From Petrosia ficiformis (lineage: Eukaryota > Porifera > Demospongiae > Haplosclerida > Petrosiidae): a DNA stretch of 64,000 nucleotides. The stretch's first letter is position 1; every line of letters begins with the position of its first letter. A program made the translations under genes and the position numbers. The DNA lies in contig OX345638.1 in the NCBI GenBank assembly GCA_947044365.1, positions 11,216,645-11,280,644 of the forward strand, given 5' to 3'. Shown piece by piece: positions 40,101 through 50,022 of this stretch. The notes beneath the pieces were generated by a model that ran no database searches, was not told the origin of the DNA, and saw only the letters and a list, made by a program, of their open reading frames with translations.

Positions 40101-42628
40101 AGCTGTATGCTTGTTGAGACCATACACTTAAGTGCGGTAATTTCAGTAATGCAGAGAGTAAGTGTGTGGTTTATATTGATTTGTGAGTGATTCAAATTTG
40201 ACAAAATGCGTTTTCATACAGCTCGCTGCCGTTGCCTTGGATACACCCACAGATCATACTATCGTCATTATTAATTCAAATACATTATTATTTTATTGAT
40301 TAGTTTTAAACATGCAGTATATCGGAAACTTGGACTATTAGAAACCAGTGATCAAATAAGAGCTGCCAGGTACTTAAATTATAATGTGACCACATTTTAC
40401 TGCAAGATAGTTTCAATCAAACACATACATTTAATTACTTGTTATTCGCCAATTTGTAAGGAATTCAATGAAATTCGGTATCCAGGAAGAGCTATCATGA
40501 GGCTTCTTAGATACCGATCTTGGGGATATGCTTCAAGCCTTTAATTGGAGTATATATGGTAACTATTCTGTATAGACAGTATATGATTAGGGGCGAGATT
40601 TCTATATATTACACATGTTAGTACATAGTACCATATATACTCTAATTATTTCATGCTAGGTTAAATGAGCTCCTATATACCTCTATATAATTAAGCACAT
40701 AGTACCATATATACTCTAATTATTTCATGCTAGGTTAAATGAGCTCCTATATACCTCTATATAATTAAGCACATAGTACCATATATACTCTAATTATTTC
40801 ATGCTAGGTTAAATGAGCTCCTATATACCTCTATATAATTTAGTACATAGTACCATATATACTCTAATTATTTCATGCTAGGTTAAATGAGCTCCTTTAT
40901 ACCTCTATATAATTAAGCACATAGTACCATATATACTCTAATTATTTCATGCTAGGTTAAATGAGCTCCTATATACCTCTATATAATTTAGTACATAGTA
41001 CCATATAATTATTTCATGCTAGGTTAAATAAGCTCCTATATACCTCTATATAATTAAGCACATAGTACCATATATACTCTAATTATTTCATGCTAGGTTA
41101 AATTAGCTCCTATATACCTCTATATAATTAAGCACATAGTACCATATATACTCTAATTATTTCATGCTAGGTTAAATGAGCTCCTATATACCTCTATATA
41201 ATTAAGCACATAGTACCATATATACTCTAATTATTTCATGCTAGGTTAAATGAGCTCCTATATACCTCTATATAATTAAGCACATAGTACCATATATACT
41301 CTAATTATTTCATGCTAGGTTAAATAAGCTCCTATATACCTCTATATAATTAACTAATTATTTTTAACAGATACTTCCAGGAACAGTGTTATACCATTAG
41401 TCAAAATTTTGCTATATATGGTTCAGTAAGTCACATCATACCTGATATTCATAATGATAAGGTTGTTATACCATATTGCATGTAGTCTTATGGTGGGTAT
41501 ATGGCTGGAATGGTTGGGTCCAGTGGAAGTGGAGTGTTTAGTACAGCTATATCTCAATCACCTGTCACGGACTGGCATTACTATGGTGAGAGTCCAACTT
41601 GATAATTACGAAATTACAATTTGTGTATCATAGATTCTATTTATACGGAGAGGTACATGGGTCTTCCATCATATGATGATAACTTTGAGGGATATGAAGT
41701 GAGTGAGCATTCAGTTTTATACACCAGTTCATCACATGACATGTGAACTCTGTATAATAACTATTCTTTGTGTTTGGTCTTGAGTGAGTATTCAGTTTTA
41801 TACACCAGTTCATCACATGGTGTGTGAACTCTGTATAATAACTATTCTTTGTGTTTGGTCTTGAGTGAGTATTCAGTTTTATACACCAGTTCATCACATG
41901 ACATGTGAACTCTGTATAAGAACTAATTCTTAGTGTGTTCATTTTCTGAGAAATCTGTCTCCACAAGCACGTAATCTGAGAATCGAATATATAAAAGTAT
42001 TTATAATTAGCAATTATACAAGTCATATACTCACTTACAGAATTCTTCTTTGCTGTTAAGAGCTGCAAATTTATCTGCAGTCAATTACATGTTGTTACAT
42101 GGAACAGGTGATGGTAAGTGTTTAGTGATATATACAGCTAAATAACAATTATTTTCCTTTCAGATAATGTTCATTTTCAAAACACTGCTCAGCTTGTGGA
42201 AGTTCTTACCAAAAATGACATTCAGTTTCGATTACAGGTACATGTATATATATAGTAACAGTAGTTGTAAGTACTAATGTCAAAAGGCATACTTCCCAAC
42301 AAAATGAATAATTTTACACGTATTTTTATCAATATTGCTCTTACCTTCATTGGCTATACAATGCATGCTTTCAAAACCGGAATATTACTTTATAACAAGC
42401 ACTAGTCTTGTTCCAGTCACTGTTTGTACTTGGATTTAGCATCGCTGGACTGAGAAACAAGACAGAAGCAGCCAACAACACAGCGTCAATGTTTAAGGAA
42501 CATATTATGTTAATCCTTTTATATCCACTATACAGTTCTATACAGATCAAACTCATTCACTCAGTGACACAAGGAGTCATTTATATCATCTGATTACTGA
42601 GTTCCTTGAAGAATCTTTTGAAAATTAA
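31259..42628 (+). CDS. DPP4: DPP4-type type II membrane dipeptidyl peptidase (S9B)
   Basis: 28 exons, about 852 aa. First exons 31259-31438, 32173-32320, 32348-32443, 32653-32696, 32749-32843, 32896-32970, 33589-33641, 33690-33768, 34904-35024, 35209-35369, 35436-35533, 35833-35953, 36016-36051, 36105-36218; then 36813-36877, 36934-36981, 37252-37304, 37356-37484, 37955-38047, 38964-39076, 39432-39541, 40304-40369, 41371-41425, 41486-41585, 41634-41698, 42041-42113, 42164-42237, 42536-42628. Order: acidic cytoplasmic tail, one membrane helix (about residues 75-100), beta-propeller with the double-Glu motif WVYEEEV, then the hydrolase domain. The Ser-Asp-His triad is present: GSSYGG, HGTGDDNVHF, YTDQTHSL. 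So it should be active, unlike DPP6/DPP10. It has Ser where DPP4 has Trp in GWSYGG. The exon 4/5 junction is one base out of phase (see findings). Confidence 0.92.
31912..32092. mobile_element. M2 MITE-like element, reverse orientation
   Basis: Reverse-orientation relative of 29469-29687, with TTTTGATA, CAATGGTTAGTGTGTGC, AAGAAGCTCTTTGGGCCAAT and GCTTATCAAAAAC. In DPP4-like intron 1. Confidence 0.72.
33800..33968. mobile_element. M1 MITE-like element copy
   Basis: Contains TTTTAGTAAGGCATTGAGAG, GCCAATAACGGACACTTTTA and AACTAAAACCCTTTTAGTAA. In DPP4-like intron 8. Confidence 0.6.
34222..34842. mobile_element. M2 MITE interrupted by a second element
   Basis: Left half (GTTTTTGATACGTTTGGAAG to GTTAGTG at 34344) and right half (TGATAATATAATTAACTGCG to GCTTATCAAAACC) together make one M2 copy, as shown by comparison with 31912-32092. 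The insert is described separately. Confidence 0.75.
34345..34723. mobile_element. Nested MITE with CACTGC termini
   Basis: A 379-bp insert with long inverted ends: CACTGCAAAA at left and TTTTGCAGTG at right, extended inside by TTGGTTAGTACAGTT facing AACTGTACTAACCAA. A TG duplication probably flanks it. No coding sequence. Confidence 0.75.
35540..35775. repeat. Imperfect tandem repeat, three units, in DPP4-like intron 11
   Basis: Three spaced copies of TCAGGGTCAAAGGTCATAGG-like sequence followed by ATATCT and AATATAATTATACATG. Confidence 0.7.
36340..36705. repeat. Dispersed repeat family R
   Basis: Close relative of 17160-17500 in the same orientation, lying in DPP4-like intron 14. A reverse fragment of the same family occupies 42355-42500 in the last intron. 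Confidence 0.8.
38223..38793 (+). mobile_element. pogo/Tigger-like Tc1-mariner relic
   Basis: 571-bp element flanked by TA on both sides, with inverted ends CTGTAAATCCCATAATGTTA and TAACATTATGGGATTTACAG. At 38406-38609 it encodes the tail of a DDE-superfamily transposase core, recognisable by TGELQPLDVGVNGDFKQ (pogo/jerky pattern LQPLDVGVFGPLK), followed by SRWYADEV; the catalytic Asp residues are not present in this fragment. Most of the transposase, including its DNA-binding domain, is absent, so it is non-autonomous. It lies in DPP4-like intron 19. A TGCGCATGCGCA palindrome near 38325 is noted in findings. Confidence 0.85.
39705..40012. mobile_element. Foldback MITE-like element
   Basis: Inverted arms run from GCAGAGGAAG (left) to CTTCCTCTGCC (right). 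Internal matches include ACCAATCACATTTACTGG facing CCAGTAAATCTGATTGGT, and AGCACTTACTAGCTCAACC facing GGTTGAGTTGATAAGTGCT. Non-coding; in DPP4-like intron 21. Confidence 0.75.
40625..41355. repeat. 74-bp minisatellite, about 10 copies, in DPP4-like intron 22
   Basis: Units contain AGTACCATATATACTCTAAT, TATTTCATGCTAGGTTAAAT, GAGCTCCTATATACCTCTAT and ATAATTAAGCAC. One unit lacks the TATACTC block (about 41000). The array ends about 16 bp before exon 23. It begins at the right arm of an M3 palindrome (40546-40650). Confidence 0.95.
41699..41935. repeat. About 83-bp tandem repeat, nearly 3 copies, starting at a splice donor
   Basis: Units begin GAGTGAGCATTCAGTTTTAT and include CACCAGTTCATCACATG and GTGAACTCTGTATAA. 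The first unit starts at the exon 25 donor itself. Confidence 0.88.
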
Positions 42629-42686
42629 TGCTCAAACAGATTTCAAATTTAAACAAATATTATAGTAATTACAGGTATTGTGTTTG

Positions 42687-44226
42687 CTAATCAGAAGGTG
42701 GTACAGGGTACTTGTTTCTAAGTTGTTTTAATTTTTTAATCCACTGAATTTTACGTTCATCTGATGAAAATATGACATGACTTGTAGTCTAGTGAAAGGG
42801 AACCATGTTCTATATGCACGTGTGTAGTTAGAATATATATACACATGTACATACATACACAGGTACACCAATATACAGTCATATGTACACAAATAATACG
42901 TATGATAATTATACATATATGTAGCATTTCATACATTAAGTATGCATATGTACACATACATATATATATATATATATACATTTATGATATGTCAGGATAG
43001 TACTTATTCATAAATACATGGAGGGTGCGAGCATACATGTACATACTATAGTACATGTATATACATATACATACATGGATACATGTATACTATGTGTGTA
43101 TGAGTATACTGCATAGTACATGGATGATATATAGCATGCAGATATAGTACATGTACGTACATGGTTATATAGCATGCAGGTATATGGATGAATGCAGGTA
43201 TACATGTACAGTACATGTATGTACTTAGATACCTCAACAGGCTGTGGTTGAAGTTCCAAAACAGGTGACTTCTTTCGAGTCATGAAATTTACTTGGGTAG
43301 TCGGCAAAACATCGCCTTTTCCAAACATTGCTTCCTCGTGTGTATATTCAGTGGTGTCTTCACTCTAAAGAAACAATATAATACATAATTCTACCAATCC
43401 TTTCACTTATCCCATTGAATTTGGTGCCAATTAAACTCAAGCAATGAACAGGTTAAATAATATATATATATATAACTGCATTCATTTAGGAATGGTGATA
43501 TCGCTATAGTAACGTACCTTAACTTTTCTGGTAGACTGGAATTTTTGAGGATTAAATCCTTCACTTTCAATGGCAGATAGTTCCAATGGGTTGAAGTCCA
43601 GAGCAGGTTCTTGTTGGGAAGGTGTGTCTTTGCTTGTCTTGTCAAACATTATTTTCATTTTGGCTCGAAGACGTTCGGCTGGAGACTGAGTAAAACATTT
43701 TGAACCCCTTAGTAAAATTAATCAATATTTAATCTCACCATTTCATTGTATCCAGGAATCTGTTGTGAAGCACTATAAATGATATGATAATTATATATAT
43801 ATAATATTATAGTTATAAACCTTAGCATACAATATGTATGCACAAACATAGCTCGCAATAAATTATCAAATAGTCGTATTCATAATTATGTATAATTGAT
43901 TAGTGATGTACCTTTTCATAGATTTTTCTTCTTTTTTACTGCTCTGTGGTGAAACTGAACGTGACCGATCATCTGTTGAATGAATAATTGATACACAATA
44001 TATATGCTATAGTACAACATGTGAACATACTCCTTTCAACAACTACACCGTCCACTCACCTGATCTAAATGATATTCAATGCAGAATATGTAACGAAAGA
44101 AAAGAATATTATATGTTCAATTGATATCATCAAAACTAACCTTTTTTCTCTCATTTTTCTCCTTCTCTTCCCTTCTTCTGTACGTTTTTCTTTCCTACTG
44201 GAAGAATATTCCCTTCTTGAGCTCAT
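42687..44226 (-). CDS. Small basic protein with RSRC1 (SRrp53)-like C-terminus
   Basis: Seven exons: 44226-44141, 44064-44060, 43972-43912, 43772-43739, 43685-43518, 43364-43233, 42788-42687; 195 aa, all phases agree. Exon 2 is only 5 nt but is needed to keep frame. The N-terminus is Arg/Lys/Ser-rich (MSSRREYSSSRKEKR, DRSRSVSPQSS). The C-terminal half has LSAIESEGFNPQKFQSTRK and DERKIQWIKKLKQLR, resembling the RSRC1 pattern IESDSFVQQTFRSSK and AEEKWFKRLIALRQ. RSRC1 is an SR-related splicing factor of about 334 aa, so this would be a short relative; the match is from memory and moderate. The stop lies 58 bp from that of the convergent DPP4-like gene. It shares a promoter gap with the plus-strand gene at 44364. 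Confidence 0.75.
42810..43228. repeat. TACATGTA-rich low-complexity intron sequence
   Basis: Last intron of the RSRC1-like gene; irregular ATAC/ACATGT words without a fixed period, including a run of TATATA at 42960-42976. Confidence 0.7.
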
Positions 44227-44363
44227 ATTTCACGTTGTTTTAATCACGTGTGCGCGCGCGCAGGTATAAATGGGCGTAGTCAATCACATTAATTAAGGGC
44301 GTGGTGGCTACTTAGGGTGGAGCTGGTTTATTGCAAACAAAGGTGACACAGATTTTTCCTATC
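44227..44363. promoter_or_regulatory. Divergent promoter region, RSRC1-like and unknown gene
   Basis: 137 bp between opposite start codons. Contains CACGTG followed by TGCGCGCGCGCAG, a TATAAATG word at about 44265, TGGGCGTAG and GGGCGTGG (about 44297-44304). Unusually CpG-rich compared with surroundings. Confidence 0.6.
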
Positions 44364-46461
44364 ATGGGTCCTGGCAAACGAGCAAGAGCATATTCAGCAG
44401 GTTACTTGGACAAGGGAGAGATGAATATGCTGTCTCGTCCTGGATCTCGAAAAGTAATGACTCGGGAATGGCTTACTAGCATGAGAGATCGTGGTATCAT
44501 CGTAAGTGATGCTACATTAAGGCAAGCTATATATATATATATATATATTAATTACACTGATCTAGCAGTCTTAAAATTATTCATTTTGCTACCATTAACT
44601 TATCACAGGTATCAGAAATGGCTGTCGCTCTCAGAGTCACAAAAACCACTATTATCTCAATCACATAATTACATACCTCACACCAGACCACAAACTGCTC
44701 CTCCTCAAACAACACCAATGAAGATAGGAAATGTAAGACACAACAAATGCAGGTATGAAAATGCCATGTATACACACATACATACATACACATATATAAT
44801 AATATACACATGCACACATATACATACATGCATACATACATACATATACATACATACATACATACATACATACATACATACATACATACACACACATATA
44901 CATACATACATACATATCTACACATGCACACATATACATACATGCATACATACAGACATATACATACATACATACTTACACGCATACATATTATACATAC
45001 ATACATACCTACAAGGGAACTCACATATATACACACATAAACACATTACTTGTTTACCAACACCTTATCTAACTGTATTAGTCAGTAGTATTGTCATTTG
45101 TAGTATGCTACGTTATCAGAAGCTCCCTGAAACTCATGCTGAAACAGATTTCAAGAAATTAGCAAGAAATAATAAGGAATTTGGTTAGTATTTTATAATT
45201 ATTATTAGTCAGTAATGATATTAAAATGCAATACTAGATAGACAGTGTCGAGGTTACACAGCAATGGAAATATTGTGAGCTAATATTCTAATAGTGAATA
45301 ATAATTATCTTGTATTATACAGGACAGAGAATTTTCCAGAAGACGTCACTTCTCATCAGTTTTTAATAGGATCAAGATACAACTAGTGAATACATCCATC
45401 CATTCATTTATTTATACCAAAGTTGTTTTAGTATGACAATAATGAGCTTATAGTGTGACTAGCTTCTCACAATTTCACTTATAGTTGTACTTAATTAACT
45501 AAAACAAAATGATAGACTTACTTAGGGGTTTTAGTTTTAGTTAAACTAAAAGTCCCCATTATTAGCATTTGTTATAGTTATTACATGCTGTAATTTAGTC
45601 TTTAGTTAACTAAACATCACAATGCATTTTAGTTATAGTTATAGTTAGCTGGAACAACACTAATCTATACCATTAATGTTTCACTCTCTATCTCTGTTTA
45701 GTGCAAATCATATAGATTCACGGTCACTATCTCGTTTGGGGATATATATTCCAAGAAGTGATGTAGCTAAAACATTTATTAATCCAGCAGGAATTATGGC
45801 TTCACAAGGCAAGTCATTAGCAATGTTCAGCAGGTTAGAAGATACATTTACACTATTTTCTTATTGTGCAGGTCGTGTTGGTAGTGTTATTACTCCTACA
45901 GAAGCTAATGTAACATTCATGCCATCATTAATGGAAATACAACAACACATAGAGCAAAATAGAGGGAGTTTTAGTCCTGCGTGTAGCAGTCTTGAAGAGG
46001 CTAGGTTTGATTCATCAGATGAAGATGAGAAACAATTACCTGGCACCACGAGGAAAAGCGAGGTTTGGGAAGATGTGTGTACATATGAGGGTGAAGATGA
46101 TATGATGGTAACAGAGGAAGCTAAAGAACTAGCCGACAGAATAGTTCAGGAGTCATTAACATCAATAATAATTAGTGAAGAACCATCACATACATCTATT
46201 CCAGGACTAGGAGACAAGCAAGTAGAGCTACAAGGAAAAGAGCAATGTATCCTTATTGAAGATGAAGAAACACAAGAAAATTCTACCCAAAAAGAAATTG
46301 ACCTGAGAACTAAAAGCCAAGCTGATAAACATTCTACGAAGGACAAATGTCATGTGACCAATGATAGCATTACAAATGCTTGCAGTGAAACTAGTGTTAC
46401 TAAATCAAGTAGTACTATTATTGTAGATATGACAAGACTTCAAATAGAGGATGACTACTGA
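44364..46461 (+). CDS. Unrecognised protein with acidic Ser-rich tail (354 aa)
   Basis: Five exons proposed: 44364-44521, 44609-44752, 45104-45183, 45716-45808, 45872-46461; all phases join. I do not recognise the family. The N-terminus has GPGKRARAYSAGYLDKGEM, SRPGSRKVMTREWLTSMRD and LRYQKWLSLSESQKPLL; the middle has RLGIYIPRSDVAKTFINPAG and PSLMEIQQHIEQ; the last 200 residues are acidic and low in hydrophobics (SSDEDEKQ, YEGEDDMMVTEEAKELADR). No signal peptide or membrane segment. Introns 1 and 4 both start with GC (AAG|GCAAGC and AAG|GCAAGT). Intron 4 is 63 nt and also open in frame, so it may be retained. Exon 4's acceptor at 45715 is weak; an acceptor at 45701 would break the phase unless another exon exists. 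Confidence 0.75.
44765..45010. repeat. CATA microsatellite in the unknown gene's intron 2
   Basis: (ATAC)n with CACATATACATACATGCATA blocks repeated twice. Confidence 0.9.
45424..45662. mobile_element. M1 MITE-like element copy, long version
   Basis: Left GTTGTTTTAGTATGACAATA and right AGTTAGCTGGAACAACACTA form inverted ends. Internal words TTAGTTAACTAAACATCACA and GTCCCCATTATTAGC are shared with other M1 copies. Confidence 0.7.
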
Positions 46462-47211
46462 AACATGTCAGTCTCAAATTATATATTACAGTTATTTAGA
46501 ATGGAACCAACATTACACTTTACAACAGTTTTGACTCAACCATTATTACATATATACATATAAAGTATACATGCATAATTTATTGGATGAGAGTAATATA
46601 TTATTAGCCATTGTTTCTCACATCCTGAGGTACAGTGTGCCATTAACACTATGTCACCATGGCAACCATTTAATGTGGTGGCTACTGAGCCTAGATATAT
46701 ATTTTGCACACATAATACACCTCATCAAGTTTCAAATTACAGGATATCATAAGTACATTAATAGTTGATATACTACCCACTACTATGTAGTGTTCAGAGG
46801 TTTCTGTGGATATGTATATCCCTGATCATTGTAATAGTTGTCATGGTAACAAGCAAGCTGATATTGTACCGTATACCACTAAAGTAAATAAGTGATTTAG
46901 TTTTTGCAGTCAGATATTTGATGCAAGGCTATACACACAAAGTTACTTACGAGTTACAAGAAATATGAGATATTACAGGCTAAGGGAGAATAGAAACAAC
47001 AGGACTTCACATAATTGGTAACCAGTATATGTGGCATCAAGAGCATCACCATGCAACTACATTTATATGTATTCCTTTCAATTGTCATAACCAATTAATA
47101 ACCAATTAATAACTAATTAATTTTTTGGACATAAAACTTATATATTACAGAAAGAACTCAAAAACTATTATTATATTAATTGTTTACTACTTCCTGGAAA
47201 GTCTCATTTAT
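46462..47211. other. Intergenic, convergent 3' ends
   Basis: AT-rich sequence between the unknown plus-strand gene and the filamin-like gene. I see no exon, RNA gene or clear repeat. Confidence 0.6.
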
Positions 47212-50022
47212 TTATCGAATATTAACAGTAAAAGGACTGCCTGTAATGTGGATATCGGACCAAGTCACTTCAATGATATATTCACCAGCATATTTTGGGT
47301 CATACCGAACAAATATTTTGTGGTCATTTTTAGGATGGCGACGCATGTCAATCTTGAAAGAACCTTTTGGACCGTGAACTCTGACATTTAAAACACCTGT
47401 TCCAGCTTTGTCTGTCTCGATTATAAAGTTCCCATCTTGTCCAACGTAACCATCTTCCAACCCAGAACCATATGCACGAACATTACATTTTGGTGTATCT
47501 AGAGGTTTCTCAATAACTTGAACAGAAAATGGGCTACCAGGAACAGGTACACCAGCAAAAAGAACATCAAAATTATGAACCAAATCGTAAATAGGAACAA
47601 ACTGTGCTGAAAATGTACCATCTTCATTATCAACTAACTTAAATTCTGGAGAACTTCTCTTTCCTTTTGGTAGCTTACGAACATTGGCTTTAATAAAAAG
47701 GTTTCCAATTCCTGCCTGTTTGACATTGATAGTGAACTTAATAGGGTTATGTACATAAGCTATATCTGATGGTACAATAGAGACAGTAACTTTGCTGGCA
47801 TCAGGAGGATCAGCATACCGTACACGATATGGGCTGCCTGCGACATACTGACCTTTGAGTTTCACATGAGTGTCATAGAAGCCGGATTTTTTGGGTTTAA
47901 AGGAGAGAATAAAATGATCCTTACGAGCTTTACTAACTTTCAACTTAGTGTAAGTGTTGGTACGTTTGTGTATAGCATAAACATCAAGATCTTTGGTCTT
48001 ACATTCTGCCGAGAGTTGAAGAACCACAGGTGTTCCATATGGGTACACACTTTCTCCAGTAATTGCAGAATTGCTCACCACACTGAACACAAGAGGGCTA
48101 CTTGGAATACATTCTTTACCCCATTGTAGATTCACAATATGTTCTCCTGGAGCTTTTGGTACATACACAATGCGATAAACACCCTTTTGTCCCTTAATTT
48201 CGTCTATAGTCATGGCTGATGAATATGATTGATCCGTTGTCACATGTAGCTCTCCATTGCCTCCATTAGTAGCATCGACTCCAAACTCCAAAGGGATATC
48301 AATCATTGGAGAAACAGATAGATTCTCTAAACCAGTTATAATGCACTTTGTAGCCTTACATTCTGGTGAAACTTCAATAGGCTTTCCATATGGGTACAAA
48401 TGTTCTCCAGTAATAGCAGAACTGCTCACTACATTGAACACAAGAGGACTACCTGGAATATATTCTTCACCCCATAGCAGATCTACGATATGTTCTCCGG
48501 TGGTTGTTGGTATAAACGTAATACGATAAATACCTTTTTGCCCCTCTATTTCCTTGACTGATACGATTGATGAATCTTTTCCACTTGGATGATCTGTTGT
48601 GACATGTAGCTCTCCATTGCCTCCATTAGTAGTATCGACTCCAAACTCCAAAGGGATATCAATCATTGGAGAAACAGATAGATTCTCTAAACCAGTTATA
48701 ACACACTTTGCGGCATTGCATTCTGGTGAAACTTCAATGGGCTCTCCATATGGGTACAAATGTTCTCCAGTAATTGCAGAACTGCTCACTACATTGAACA
48801 CAAGAGGACTACCTGGAATATATTCTTCACCCCATAGCAGATCTACGATATGCTCTCCGGTGGTTGTCGGTATAAACGTAATACGATAAATACCTTTTTG
48901 CCCCTCTATTTCCTTGACTGTTACAATCGATGAATCTTTTCCACTTGGATGATCTGTTGTGACATGTAGTTCTCCATTGCCTCCATTAGTAGCATCGACT
49001 CCAAACTCCAAAGGGATATCAATCATTGGAGAAACAGATAGATTCTCTAAACCAGTTATAATGCACTTTGCGGCATTACTAGCTTCGAAATCAGATATCA
49101 AGACTTGATCAAGAGGTTCATGGGTTGGAATAGTTAACGCATCAACATGTGCTGTAGCAACAACTTTGTAAGCACTTGTAATCGGTTGATCATCCCACAA
49201 TATTTCAATAGAATAGAGTCCTTCTTTGGGAGGTATATAGCTACATGTATAATCATCTTGGGAACCTTTGTGTGTAGTCACAGGGATGCTATTACTATTT
49301 TGGCCTGTGACTTTTACAATCAAGTTACCCTGACCGGCATTTTTTGTCTCTACTCTGAAACTAGCTGGCTCGTTTACTATAGCTTCTGTTAAACCTGTTC
49401 CATGAGCAACACACTTCTTAGGATCAATGACATAGACAGTAAATGGGCTTTTGTCAATGTGGTTTCGACCCCATAGAGCAGTTATCTTGTGTGGACCAGC
49501 TTCAGTGGGAGTATAGTTTACTTCATACACTTTGTCTGATATCTGAGAAATCTCTGTAGAAATATTGCTTGTAGGTCCACGAATTCCGATTTGGAGTCGA
49601 CCAGTTCCTCCATTTGAACAGTCGATGGTAAAATGTCCTTTTTCCCCAACAACAGCCTTCATAACACCACGGCCTTTGCAAACACAGCCCAAAGCAGTAG
49701 ATGGTTCTGCATGGTGTGCTGTGAATGGAGAGCCCTTTATGTGATGTCTATTGACTAAAACTTCTATTGTATATTTGCCAGATATTAGAGGAGTGTAATG
49801 AATAGCCGTGCTATTAGCAGCATACTGCATTTCTTCAAAACTCACTTTGTCTCCATCTGGTGCTGTGATATTAACATCTAAAGGAGCCCAGTCAGGGATA
49901 TCACCACGGATGACGAAATTTGTTTTTTTTCTAGCCTTATCGCCAATTATTCCTGGTCCAGTGACAGAAACCCCAGCAGTTGGATCTTCAAATGGTTTGA
50001 CATTAGTCAAGTGGTTCATCAT
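47212..50022 (-). CDS. Shortened filamin duplicate: 9 Ig repeats, no intact CH domain
   Basis: A single uninterrupted frame of 936 codons. It starts in the linker after the CH region (GVSVTGPGIIGDKARKKTNF matches the large filamin's AGISAAGPGIVGDKANKETN) and ends ITGSPFTVNIR. It keeps counterparts of Ig repeats 1-3, jumps to the VLISDFEASN region (VIIADVESGF in the large protein), carries three tandem copies of the ITGLENLSVSPMIDIPLEFG repeat (the large gene has one), then the DPPDASKVTVSIVPSD repeat. After VIEKPLDTPK it jumps to the final GLEDGYVGQDGNFIIETDKA repeat. So two internal blocks are missing and one repeat was amplified. The frame is intact despite loss of the CH domains (see 50003-50230). 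It could be an expressed Ig-only scaffold or a young pseudogene. Confidence 0.85.
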   Translation of the reverse strand: MMNHLTNVKPFEDPTAGVSVTGPGIIGDKARKKTNFVIRGDIPDWAPLDVNITAPDGDKVSFEEMQYAANSTAIHYTPLISGKYTIEVLVNRHHIKGSPFTAHHAEPSTALGCVCKGRGVMKAVVGEKGHFTIDCSNGGTGRLQIGIRGPTSNISTEISQISDKVYEVNYTPTEAGPHKITALWGRNHIDKSPFTVYVIDPKKCVAHGTGLTEAIVNEPASFRVETKNAGQGNLIVKVTGQNSNSIPVTTHKGSQDDYTCSYIPPKEGLYSIEILWDDQPITSAYKVVATAHVDALTIPTHEPLDQVLISDFEASNAAKCIITGLENLSVSPMIDIPLEFGVDATNGGNGELHVTTDHPSGKDSSIVTVKEIEGQKGIYRITFIPTTTGEHIVDLLWGEEYIPGSPLVFNVVSSSAITGEHLYPYGEPIEVSPECNAAKCVITGLENLSVSPMIDIPLEFGVDTTNGGNGELHVTTDHPSGKDSSIVSVKEIEGQKGIYRITFIPTTTGEHIVDLLWGEEYIPGSPLVFNVVSSSAITGEHLYPYGKPIEVSPECKATKCIITGLENLSVSPMIDIPLEFGVDATNGGNGELHVTTDQSYSSAMTIDEIKGQKGVYRIVYVPKAPGEHIVNLQWGKECIPSSPLVFSVVSNSAITGESVYPYGTPVVLQLSAECKTKDLDVYAIHKRTNTYTKLKVSKARKDHFILSFKPKKSGFYDTHVKLKGQYVAGSPYRVRYADPPDASKVTVSIVPSDIAYVHNPIKFTINVKQAGIGNLFIKANVRKLPKGKRSSPEFKLVDNEDGTFSAQFVPIYDLVHNFDVLFAGVPVPGSPFSVQVIEKPLDTPKCNVRAYGSGLEDGYVGQDGNFIIETDKAGTGVLNVRVHGPKGSFKIDMRRHPKNDHKIFVRYDPKYAGEYIIEVTWSDIHITGSPFTVNIR

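Noticed and set aside
45324..45370. Extra exon of the unknown plus-strand gene (after TTATACAG)
   Set aside because: Possible acceptor, but the only donor is weak (CA|GTTTTT) and the gene is in frame without it; not included.
47866..48889. Repeated plus-strand frames of 87-96 codons
   Set aside because: Mirror images of the tripled Ig repeat in the filamin duplicate.
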